DNA of 64,000 nucleotides from Spinacia oleracea (taxonomy: Eukaryota > Streptophyta > Magnoliopsida > Caryophyllales > Amaranthaceae): NCBI RefSeq assembly GCF_020520425.1, contig NC_079487.1, positions 127,246,385-127,310,384 of the forward strand. Reading direction: 5' to 3'. Under the pieces are notes generated by a model. It was not told where the DNA came from. It ran no database searches and saw nothing but the letters and a program-made list of their open reading frames with translations. Position 1 is the first letter of the stretch. Each line of letters starts with the position of its first letter. Made by a program: the position numbers and the translations under genes. This document shows, in pieces, positions 1 to 9,739 of this stretch.

Positions 1-839
1 ATATTTCCCCTCCATTATAGCTAGTCATCCAACCCCCATTCAATATCCTTAATACGCACTTCCTCCATTCTTTATTTATTGTAACGTTTTGACTTTTACA
101 CAATTTATATAATCTCCTTTGATCGACTTTGATGAATTTTATATAAACTAAAACATAATAAATAATGTGGGTTCTTGTGAGATTTATCTCAAATTATATT
201 TTCACAATATCATCAACTTTTACAATTTGTACTCATACACGATTAGAAATATTAATAGTTAAAGATATGCGTTGGCAAACATACAAGTCAAAACGTCGCA
301 AACTCGCAACTAAAAAAACAGATGAAGTATTAAAAATTGGTAATTGTATGAGTAACCTTTTCTAATTTATAAGTTGATATTTTATCTACTAGTTTTCCAA
401 GTAACTGACATCTCATTTGTGAGTGTTTCCACAACAATAAAATTTCAAAGGAATTTGCCAATTTGGATCCGGATTGTGCTTAATACCAATACTAGTAGGC
501 TAGTAGCCGTCTAGCCGAGTGGGTGTGGCACTGTGGCCGTGTGGACTTGTGAGGAAGGAGCCCATCTTTGACGTTTATTAGGCTTATATTTTTGTTTTAT
601 TTTAATTACAACAAGTACATGACACGGGCTTTTTGTCTTGGGCCAATAGGCCCAATATGATTTTTTTTGTTTTGTGTTGTTTTGTTTTGATAAGGAAATA
701 AAACTAGGCGGACTGCCTAGCTCACCTGAAAGGGTGACCCATCCTTTCGGATGAAATACCAATAGGTCCAATATGATGATTTATGTAATTTAGATCGTTG
801 GAGGTCCAATAAGAGTAACTACGGTAACTATGGGCATAA
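1..839. other. Non-coding AT-rich stretch
   Basis: No supported gene. Short open frames here have no recognisable domain and no codon pattern that stands out. The stretch ends at the TAA target site of the first MITE. Confidence 0.5.
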
Positions 840-1130
840 GAGCATCTCCAATGGTTGTAGCTAGAGACTAGCTTGAAATTTATAAAAGTTTCAAGCTAAT
901 AGGTAGACCGGCCATTGGAGTGAAAAAAATAATTACCTTGGTCAAGCAAATTAGTTTGTTAGCTCTCAAAATTGCCAAATAATTAATTGACAAGTGGACA
1001 AGTAAGACAAATTTAAATAACAAGCTAGTTGCTAGCCATTGGAGCACAATTAGCTAAACAATAAAATAGCTTGAAATGTTATGTGGCATAAAAAGCTAAT
1101 TGTCAAATTAGCTTACCATTGGAGATGCTC
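840..1130. mobile_element. PIF/Harbinger-type MITE
   Basis: A 291 bp element with terminal inverted repeats GAGCATCTCCAATGG and CCATTGGAGATGCTC. It is flanked on both sides by the 3 bp target duplication TAA (837-839 and 1131-1133). Internal sequence is rich in the palindromic word AAGCTAAT/ATTAGCTT. It has no coding capacity. TAA target duplications are typical of the PIF/Harbinger superfamily. Confidence 0.85.
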
Positions 1131-1232
1131 TAAATGGGATGAACTATATTAGACTTCAAAGTACAAATTCACCTAATCCAAAAAACATTAGACACCCGTA
1201 GACATTTGGATATACACGCTGAATGCCGTTAA

Positions 1233-1555
1233 GAGCATCTACAATGATAAGCTAATTTCTAAATTAGCTTGTCATGCCACATAATATTTTAAGCTATTTT
1301 CCTTTCTAGCTAGTTAGTACCCTAGTGGTTAGCTACTAGCTTGATATTTAATGTAGTCATATTTGTCAATTAATATTTTAATTTAATTTAATTTAATATA
1401 ATTTCATTGGCCAAGTTTTTTCAAGCAAATTAGCTTAAATAAGCTAATCTGCTTGGTCAAGCTAATTTATTATTTCAACTCCAATGGTCAAGCTAGTAGC
1501 TTGGAATTTCTAAAAATTGCAAGCAAGTCCCTAGCTAGAACCATTGGAGATGCTC
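1233..1555. mobile_element. PIF/Harbinger-type MITE, second copy
   Basis: A 323 bp relative of the MITE at 840-1130 in the opposite orientation. The left end reads GAGCATCTACAATGA and the right end CCATTGGAGATGCTC, flanked by TAA at 1230-1232 and 1556-1558. The left terminal repeat has drifted, so this copy looks older or is a separate subfamily. It has the same AAGCTAAT-rich interior. Confidence 0.8.
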
Positions 1556-1594
1556 TAAGAATCAAGTTTCATGACCTTGAGTATTACTAGTTTA

Positions 1595-1852
1595 CTACCT
1601 CTATTTCTGAAAATACTTTATCCTTTGAAAAATAAGTCCAAAGTATGAAAATTTTGGCTATAAATTCTCGTTATTATATACATCAAAACTTTACATGTAA
1701 GATCTTGTTAGATTAGTCTCGGTATATTTTTCAGAATATCAACATTTTATCATTTTCAAATACGAAATTGGATATATTTTTATTAGTAGTTAAACATTGC
1801 ATTGGAGTTCATGCAAATAGTAACTGTAAAGAACTTTATGAAACGGAGGTAG
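1595..1852. mobile_element. Stowaway-like MITE
   Basis: The ends CTACCTC and GGAGGTAG are flanked by TA dinucleotides. The interior includes TACATGTAAGATCTTG and an arm ending TAAAGAACTTTATGAAACG. The element at 58342-58595 carries the same interior words in the opposite orientation, so the two are one family. It has no coding capacity. Confidence 0.6.
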
Positions 1853-2815
1853 TACATAGCAAAACCTTCAATTTTATTAGCTCTATATCGTTGCTCACCC
1901 TGCACATCCCAAAAACCGCCTATGCACGTACCCTGTCTCATTATCCAATAGTAGCAATGGAGTATTCATGTTCTACTTATATTTTTGTAAATAAAATCAC
2001 AAATTTTCATCTAAATTTCTATGTTCTTTAAGCAAGATCAGTTGGAAAACTAGTACCACAAATATTTCTCTCTTTACATATGTAAAATCGCATAAGTATT
2101 GTCGTGGGTTTGTTTATGGATTTTTAATTAATGTCCGGCGTTTGCTAAAAACACTGTGTATTCATGGTGAAAGGACGTTTATTCCCTTTACAAGAAATCA
2201 CCTCCTCTTCCCCCTTCGCGGATGTAAAAGTTAATAAAATGGAATTATTTGTGATTTAAGTGGGCTCGTAATAAAGTAAAAAATAATAACCCACGTACGC
2301 TAAAATTGTCAAATACCCACTTGTATCATCATTATATGAAATTCAACTACAGTTCTTTAATACTTATGTTGGTCAAACATGTAATTCCTAAAAAAATTAC
2401 AAAATATAGGTAATATACGGAGTACCTTTTGAGTTGATGAATTGACTTTGCTATATGAAAAAATTCACACAAGAATTATAAAAAACAATATATATTTGAA
2501 AATATAATTTGATAATAATCCAAACATTCCTACCGCTTTTACGCAATAACATTATAACAAAATACTCCGTAATACGGTTTGAAAGAGGTATACAAGTAGA
2601 TTATGCAAAAGTGAAAAAGACTCCAATTAAAAAGGGATTGGAGGAATTTCATTTTTATTGATCCTTTAGCTACACACAAATTACCTTTTTATTTAAAAAA
2701 GAACGAGAGTCCATATACAATAAATCTCACGTTCGAATCTTGACCCATTTATAATTTGTTTAGTCTTCACGGCTCATTCACAAAAATAATTAAGAAAATA
2801 ATAGGAGACGTACGA
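1853..2815. other. Intergenic, nothing recognised
   Basis: AT-rich sequence downstream (3' side) of the minus-strand Kunitz gene. I see no gene. It contains two copies of the recurrent ACGGAGTA/TACTCCGT word near 2417 and 2564. Confidence 0.5.
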
Positions 2816-4511
2816 TTAAGCTTTAATGAAACTGAGCAAATGGAAGAAATTAGTGATACGAACCGGTGAGAGACCCAACCACACCAAGCGGAAATCATCT
2901 GTATAATCAAGAGCGTCGATAACGCCGCACACTATATTAGTTGAAGTACTACTAGGACAATACTCGAGTTGATAAAAGCTCGAATCAACACTACTTCTCT
3001 CTATCTTTAACCAATTAGCAGCTGTCGTTTGCGAACTCGGTTTTCCGATACTTCCTCCGGTAGATAAGTATAATTTACCGGAGTTAGCATCGGGGGTGAG
3101 CTGCCATGCCCCTTGAGAGCAGACGGTAGATGTGGTGTTGTTGAATATTATGTTAAGGTCTGAAGAAATGTGGATATGTTTGTTTGATGGGTCAGATGGG
3201 AGGAACGTTATTGGGGATTCCCCGTTCCAGCCTTCGGCTAATTGGGCTACGTATTGAGGGCATTCGGGGTGGTTTGGTTTTGATGCGAAGACTAGGCCAC
3301 CCCCGATTTGGAGTTTCGATAGTTCGGTGCGGACGTAATAGGGTGAGCCTGCTTCGAGTGGGTTCCCTTCGACGTCTAGCACGAGAGAGTCGTCGTCGGC
3401 TGCGGTTGCTATAGTAATCGTAAGAGATAAGATAAGGAGGATTGTGGTTGAAAGTTTTTTTTTTGGTTCGAAAGAGTTACTTAAACCATTACTTTAACAA
3501 AAAATTTACAAGGCATCATAGTTTCAGATAGTTTCCACTCTTGGTGGAGCAAAATTACAGCCATCCACTTCATGTGGCACAAAAAAACAGCCATCTATGG
3601 CGCAACCGGGATTAGAGTTTAAAGTTTCCAAAAAAGAGATATCATTGTTTTCAGAGATACTATCAGCTTTGTTAGGGGGGGTGTAGACTAACTCCTTGAT
3701 GCGACGGATTCAGCAGCCTCCTTGCCTTCCTTGCTACGTGATCCACTTCCTTCATCGAATCTCGCCTTCTTGTTTGCAAAAACAGGCTTCTTTGGCTTCT
3801 TAGGAGTTCCCTGCATTTTCCATATATGTTAGAAAGCCATGTTGTTGGAGTTGTTTCCTCGCCTATGCTATCAACTGCCACCTTACAATCTGAGATTACC
3901 ACAGTATCCTCCCACTTATTGACAGCAGCCCAAGATAGAGCTAGCAAGATTGCTTGAGTTTCAGCAGTTGTAGCTGACACTGTTGTTGTGGTACCAGCAA
4001 CTCCATCTATATACATGTTGTTCTTATCCCTGCAGATAATTGCATAGGAAGCAAGCAAAGAGGTAGAGCAAAAGGAAGCATCCACTTTAACTATATACCT
4101 TACAAAGGAAGGGCTTTGAACAATATGCATTGGTCTATTGGGGGTGGGTTTGGGTATTTCAGTTTTGGCAAACTCTTTGGTCAAGGAAATTGTTTGAGTG
4201 GCCCAGAATTCAATGGGCTTAGATTCTTTCTGGAAAACCTACATGTTTCTTCTCAACCACATTCTCCAAATACAGAAGATAAAAACAGTTGCATGTTCTA
4301 TATCTAACTCATCTACATTTTTGCTTTCAGAAACATTTTCCATGAACCAATTTTGAAAATCTGAGTTGGAGCATCTAACTTTGGGGATAAACTTGACTTT
4401 TGACCAAAACTCAACTGCCCTAGGGCAGCTGTAGAAGATATACTTGTCAGGGCAGAAAATGAGATTTTGGGGTTTGTTCTTTGGGGTTTGATTTGAAAGT
4501 TGATTAGCCAT
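2816..4511 (-). pseudogene. Kunitz-type inhibitor gene split by a LINE
   Basis: This is a Kunitz (STI) protease-inhibitor gene of the four-cysteine subtype, secreted in family members. The body at 2816-3455 carries the family signature around VLDVEGNPL, then CPQYVAQ, VCSQGAW and an EYCP...VCG pair. That makes four cysteines, enough for the two classical disulfides. The 5' part, an ATG at 4509-4511 with codons for MANQLS, is separated from the rest of the hydrophobic leader (STTILLILSL) by about 1.04 kb of LINE sequence. Both flanks carry the same TTGAAAG, so the break is a LINE target-site duplication inside the signal-peptide codons. The C-terminus, SPVRITNFFHLLSFIKA, is longer than in the paralogs. 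The host TATA box survives at 4585. A translated inhibitor is unlikely, because transcripts would run into the LINE. Confidence 0.85.
3456..4492 (-). mobile_element. 5'-truncated L1-type LINE with RNase H
   Basis: A non-LTR retrotransposon tail lies on the minus strand. The 3' end is a run of ten A (T on the plus strand at 3456-3465). Upstream is about 200 bp of 3' UTR, then an RNase H-like region (3672-4184) containing VDASF, AETQAILLALSWA and ISDCKVAVDSI, typical of plant L1 elements. Before it lies the zf-RVT-like stretch (FCPDKYIFYSCPRA...FWSKV...IWRMWLRRN). One in-frame TAG at 4239-4241 separates the two parts, so the copy is dead as well as 5'-truncated. It is flanked by TTGAAAG (3449-3455 and 4493-4499). 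Near its 5' junction a 19 bp word from the host 5' UTR (4512-4530) occurs again at 4464-4482, suggesting filler made during insertion. Confidence 0.85.
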
Positions 4512-4584
4512 ATTTTGGGGTTTGTTCTTTTGTGATTTCTGATTCTGACACTAAAATTGGTAAGAGAGAAGTAAGGAGTAGTTT

Positions 4585-4592
4585 ATTTATAG
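4585..4592 (-). promoter_or_regulatory. TATA box of the split Kunitz gene
   Basis: CTATAAATA on the minus strand, about 75 bp upstream of the ATG at 4511. The same CTATAAATA context precedes the Kunitz genes at 16380, 25163 and 47847. Confidence 0.6.
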
Positions 4593-4660
4593 ACAAGGAA
4601 AACGAACTCAACTCACAGTTTCACTTTCACTATCACATTTGGACGGAAATTGGTGGAATT

Positions 4661-5045
4661 TGGATCGGTGGAGCATCACCCTCATCCATCGACCCACTCC
4701 AACCGGACACCCGGTCTACCCGTCACCCGTTTTGCTCATCACTCGCACTCTGTCTATTCATCACTGGCGGGTGAACCAGGTGGATCAAGTGACAATTATT
4801 AACCATAAAAAAAAATCAACCCATAATAATATGCATAATAGTTAACCAAAAAAAAGCTTATATACCTACACTTACTTTTGAAACGTATACTTACATCTCA
4901 TCATGCATCACTTATAACCAAAAAAATTTAAATTAACATCAACTATAATAAATGCTCCGTAATGGATTTACAAACTCCGTAGTAAAATGAATAGGTAATG
5001 GGTCGAGTGATGGAATAAAAAACATCACCCGCATCCGATCCACAT
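4661..5045. repeat. Imperfect inverted repeat, possible MITE relic
   Basis: The left arm (GGATCGGTGG, then ATCGACCCA) and the right arm (TGGGTCGAG, then CATCCGATCC) are inverted and imperfect over about 40 bp. No clear target duplication was found. It could be a decayed hAT-type MITE lying just upstream of the split Kunitz promoter. Confidence 0.35.
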
Positions 5046-6086
5046 CCATTACACATGTGACTTGGCTCATCCACTTTTCTTTCCTTACTCTTACACATCT
5101 CTAAATAAAACTTCTATGAACATTCCTTATACAAAAAAGTTGTAGTTAATTAATTAAGACAATTTTTTTTTCCTGAAATACTACCTTATACTCCGTACAA
5201 ATTAAAATATTGTAGTTAATTACCTTGTAAAAAACTTATATTGCGAGACCAATAAAATTTTAGGCACATGTGTAGTATTTAGTTACTAACATTTTTTATA
5301 AGGTAGTTTTTTATGAATTTGTCATTAATTTATCATGTCTACTACTTCTTGATACAACTTCTTCAATTTTATGTTTGTACTAAGTTAAGATAGATAAAGA
5401 AAAGTTAAGATAGGTTTGAATGAGTTCAGTTTACTTGATATAAGTTTAGATAATTGCATACTTCGTACTACATAAAAGTCCAGAAAGAACAATTTCGATG
5501 ATATGGAGTATGCATTATGTAGTATGGAGTTCTCCGTATAAGATTAGACAAAATAAGCCAATATAGCATAACAAATTTTGCATGGCCGCGTAATATTAAT
5601 CATGTCTTTCAGATAAAAATGCACTGTGTACTGGATTTTAATCATTTTTATCACAAATTAAGTAGATAAGAACCGGAAGCCAGAATTCTAATCACCACTC
5701 ATTAAAAAAACAAAACAAGAAAAATAAGGAATGGAAAAAACGTGTATGTGTATGACTATGTACTGGATAATTCCTCTACCACAATATTTAGGTGGTCCTT
5801 CATTGAACTATTTTTTCTAACAATTGTGTTAGTGTCAATGTGTCATATTGGTTGTTGTCATGTTGGATTAGAGGATGATGTATGAAGTGATTAAATGAGA
5901 AAGATAGTGCACTCAATATTGGTGGTCCTTGTTCGGTGTCTTTAGTACGTAGTACCATATTGTTCGTTAATTTTGATAGACATATCTTTAGTACGGAGTG
6001 TAACTGTATGTATCTAATAGGATCAAATATATATAATTTGGTTATGGAATAACCAAAATAACGTAATGGAGTATCAATGTACATGA
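5046..6086. other. Intergenic, nothing recognised
   Basis: AT-rich, no supported gene or element. Open frames here are low-complexity. Confidence 0.5.
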
Positions 6087-6345
6087 AATAGTAAATAATA
6101 AATAGTAAATAGTAAATAATAAATAAAAAATAAAAAATAATAAATAATAAACAATAAACAATAAACAATAAATAATAAATAATAAATAATAAATAGTAAA
6201 TAGTAAATAGTAAATAGTAAATAGTAAATAGTAAATAGTAAAATAAATAATAAATAATAATAAATAATAAATAATAAAATAAATAATAATTAATAATAAA
6301 TAATAAATAATAAATATAATGTTAATATTTATAACAATACTCACA
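6087..6345. repeat. AT-rich minisatellite (AATAAAT / AGTAAAT units)
   Basis: Dense runs of AAATAATAAAT and a stretch of about ten AATAGTA units (roughly 6187-6240). The minus-strand open frames across it are an artefact of stop-free AT repeats (Tyr/Ile/Leu/Phe only). Confidence 0.85.
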
Positions 6346-6441
6346 ATAATAAATAATAACTACAATAATCATAATTATTTATTAATAACAATAATTACAT
6401 ATAATATTAATATAATAATAGTAATATTTAAGTAATAATAA

Positions 6442-6552
<111 letters not shown>

Positions 6553-6557
6553 TAATA

Positions 6558-7720
6558 GGAAAATTTGTAATTATTAATCCAACCTTTGCCCGGTTTTCTT
6601 TAATTAAGCCTACCTATGCGATATTTCTAAATAATCCAACTTTTATGACCCAACTACTATTATTAAGCCTGGATGACCGGTTACCTGCTACAAAGTCAAG
6701 GAAAATTTGTAATTATTAATCCAACCTTTGCCCGATTTTCTTTAATTAAGCCTACCTATGCGATATTTCTAAATAATCCAACCTTTATGACCCAACTACT
6801 ATTATTAAGCCTAGATGACCGATTATCTGCTACAAAGTCAACGTTAAAAACGTTGACAACCTAATGTTGGTTTCCCTCCTAAAATATTGGACACGTCATC
6901 ATCACTTGCCACCTAAACAAGGATTTCATTTTTTTTCAAAAAATTCTTAACCCTTCTCTTCTCTGTACCGTGTTTCAATTCCTCTCTCCTCCATTACTGC
7001 TGCTTCAACCACAATTATACTGGTTCATGACATCATCAGCGATTTTCTTGTGGAAATAGGTGACTTCATCCACGCGCATTCAAATTTCGTCTCCAAAATC
7101 GTACAATTGAAGGTGAACTTACGAACCTTAGCGTTTTTGTTCATTTTTTGATAAATTTTGAATTTTGGGCTTCCTTGAGGGTCAGTTCGTAAAAACCCGA
7201 GTTGTTGCAATAATATAGTTTTTTTTTTTTTTTATGTTGTGGGATGTTGGTTATTGTGGTCTTGTTGAAAATTTAGAAAGAAAAAAAAACCTTGAATTTG
7301 AAGAAGATCCAGGTCCAACAGGCAATTGCAGGCAATTGCTTTACCCCAGCCATAGCAATTGCTGATTATTTTTGATGAACTTCGAATGGAGAGGTATGAC
7401 CGTATGAGGGATCGACAATGGTGGAGAAGAGGTAGAAGAGAAATAATGGAGAGGAGTGGAGGGATGAAGCAGAAAATCGCAGAGGAGAGAGGAACGAAAA
7501 TTAAAATAGCAATTAAAGAAAATAAGGGAAAAAAAGGTTAAAAAAAATTATAATTGTTATATGCCACGTAAGGGTGAATACCGCCTATAGCAGGTTAGTA
7601 ACTTGTTAGGCTTAATAATAGTAGTTGGGTCATAAAGGTTGGATTATTTAGAAATATCGCATAGGTAGGCTTAATTAAAGAAAATAGGGCAAAGGTTGGA
7701 TTAATAATTACAAATTTTCC
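6558..7720. mobile_element. Non-autonomous Mutator-like element with duplicated TIR
   Basis: A 1163 bp element beginning GGAAAATTTGTAATTATTAA and ending with its reverse complement. Terminal inverted repeats are about 125 bp. It is flanked by a perfect 9 bp target duplication TAAGTAATA (6549-6557 and 7721-7729), the hallmark of Mutator-like elements. The left TIR is present twice in tandem (6558-6699 and from 6700), near-identical. The right TIR (about 7590-7720) occurs once. The interior has no transposase, only short open frames. Confidence 0.88.
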
Positions 7721-7782
7721 TAAGTAATAAATGTCAATTTTAATTGCAATATCAAGAATAAAAATGATTGCAAAGAAAGATG

Positions 7783-7901
7783 AATCTGTTCTTTTGAACA
7801 GAACTGAACTGAACTTAATAGAGCAGAGCTGAACTGAACTTAATAGAGCAGAGCTGAACTGAATTGAATGGAACTACAAAAAAGTCCAAAAGAACAGAGC
7901 C
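7783..7901. mobile_element. MITE fragment with GAACAGA ends
   Basis: The ends ATCTGTTCTTTTGAAC and GTCCAAAAGAACAGAGCC are inverted relatives. The interior has a tandem GAACTTAATAGAGCAGAGCT unit. The right side is followed by TAA. It is related to the MITE at 15251-15408, whose right end reads GAAAAGAATAGAGCC. The left target site is not clear. Confidence 0.5.
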
Positions 7902-7986
7902 TAAATGTACGTAGTATATATAAAGTATTAAATGTATCTATTTGGTTTTTTTTTTTTTAAACAAGAAATGGTAAGTAAAAAAGGCT

Positions 7987-8052
7987 AGCCATTAGATTTG
8001 AACATGCAACTAGCACTTTGGCAGCAAGCATTTAATACCAACTTAGCTAAGT
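7987..8052 (-). mobile_element. tRNA-derived SINE-like fragment
   Basis: On the minus strand TTAGCTAAGTTGG resembles a pol III A box, and GTTCAAATC about 35 bp downstream resembles a B box. The spacing fits a tRNA-like head. No full cloverleaf or acceptor pairing is visible, so it is not called a tRNA gene. A SINE relic is the likeliest reading. Confidence 0.35.
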
Positions 8053-8385
8053 CAGAAGAAGTAGTTTATAAATGCAGCTTCTATTATACAACATATATAT
8101 TCAATCTTAAGGGGGGCCATGGCCTACCCAGGCTCCCACTAAGTCTCGCCACTGGTTTACCTGATTATCGTTGAGCCATGTTTTATTTTTGGGAATTTAT
8201 GGTTAATAAGGAATATAATACTCTGTACATTTTTTAAAATTATTATGTACATTCGAGTGTACCGTGCACACAAGGTTATTTTTATGCACATTGGTGGCCC
8301 ATATCATATTTTCTCCTCACATGTAAGGAGAAAATGTGAGAGGGTGCACGGTGCAACCGGGTGCATGTAATAGAGGTTGTTTTTT

Positions 8386-8620
8386 CGCATATCAGATATG
8401 TGTGGCAACGCACATATCAACTAAAAGACAAATAGCTAAAAGACAAAAAAGGAAGTACCATTCATGTTAAAAGAAGTACCATTCTGTAAAAAAAAACACC
8501 ATTCTAAAAAAAAAAGTACCATTTTTGTTTTAATAAGTACCATTTAATTTCTTTTTTGTCCTTTTTCCTATTTTGTCTTTTGTTCTGATATGTATTTGCC
8601 CATACATATCTGATATGCGC
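8386..8620. mobile_element. Fold-back MITE with AAAGACAAA arms
   Basis: The arms CGCATATCAGATATGTGT and TACATATCTGATATGCGC are inverted repeats, followed inward by AAAAGACAAA and TTTTGTCTTTT. The centre holds a repeated GTACCATT word. The element at 13182-13439 has a similar design, so both may belong to one family. Confidence 0.55.
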
Positions 8621-9629
8621 AAAGCCTTCCTCGCATGTAATATGCTCAAGTATATTTTATCGCATTAGTAATATGATGCAGTACTGCAGTTTTAAGGCTT
8701 GCTTGAAATACAAAATACTTTGTACTTTCATATTTATTTTTGGGAATTTTCAGATAGTGTTGTATGAAACACATTTAGGAGGGATTTATAGAGAGTTGAG
8801 ACCAATTTTTTTGACATTGTATCAACCGATGAGATTAATATAATGGTTGGAGTTTTCTAATTTTGTAAATTCTGCCAGGCTAAGAAGAGGAAGTTATCTA
8901 ATTCATTGTTAATGTGGGAATGCTTGGTCGAGATGATGTATTGGAATGCCAAAGAAGCTAGATTGGGTTCTCTAATGCGTAGTAGAAGCTACCACTATAT
9001 ATGTAACAATAGCTTTTAATGTCCTCCTATTAATAATAGATACGTAGTACATAATACGGAGTAATTTTTTTTGTAAATGTGAACATATTCATTACACCTT
9101 CAATTTTTTTTTTTTTGGTAAATGTGAACATATTCATTACACTTCTTTCACTTGCAAATAAGAATTATACATTTTTCTTTGATTAAATAACTAAGAAAGC
9201 AATGTCATATATGTTATACAAAGTAGAAAATAACTTAGTACGAGTAGTGGACTATTGAAACACCAGCAAATTGTGTTTGTAATAACCAATTGATATTCAA
9301 TTGCTAACATCCTCCTTTTTCTCCTTACTAGGTAAATGATAATTATAAACCAGTAAAAACAAACTCCTTCCGAAAAGTTAGTTAAAAAATAAGAGGAAGA
9401 GAAAAGACTTAACTATATTTTGACATTACATGAATTCCCAAGTGTCATATCTTTCCTCCTCTCTCTAGAAAACCCATTTCACCGCCTTCACTTTGGGGGG
9501 TTTCCCTTGAACTCCCCATTTCCCACCATTTTTACCTATCCCCCCTAATATCATCTCCTCATCCTCCTGGTAAGGCATCTGGCCTCCTGTAAACCACCCC
9601 TCGCATTTTCCCTTTGCATTGATCATTGT
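8621..9629. other. Upstream region of the COBRA-like gene
   Basis: No coding region is supported. The part after about 9300 presumably holds the promoter and 5' UTR of the COBRA-like gene. I could not choose a TATA box with confidence. Confidence 0.4.
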
Positions 9630-9630
9630 C

Positions 9631-9671
<41 letters not shown>

Positions 9672-9672
9672 C
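9630..9672 (+). repeat. (CAA)14 tract in the COBL leader
   Basis: About fourteen CAA units end 67 bp before the COBRA-like start codon, so they probably lie in the 5' UTR. CAA-rich leaders such as TMV omega are known to enhance translation in plants. That this tract does so is inference. Confidence 0.85.
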
Positions 9673-9680
9673 GAATTATC

Positions 9681-9686
9681 ATGTAG
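9681..9686 (+). promoter_or_regulatory. Minimal AUG-stop upstream ORF
   Basis: ATGTAG, a start codon followed at once by a stop, lies between the CAA tract and the main ATG (53 bp upstream of the main start-codon end). If transcribed it would be a two-codon uORF of the kind known to stall ribosomes in some plant mRNAs. Transcription over this point was not shown. Confidence 0.45.
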
Positions 9687-9739
9687 ATAAATAGAAGGAA
9701 AAGATCCAAGGAGGAGACTATCTAGGAGGTGATAAGGCG

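Noticed and set aside
2725-2745. GTTCGAATC resembling a tRNA T-arm
   Set aside because: No matching A box or acceptor stem nearby.
6042-6344. Long minus-strand frames of Tyr/Ile/Leu/Phe
   Set aside because: Pure translation of an AT-rich minisatellite; no real protein composition.
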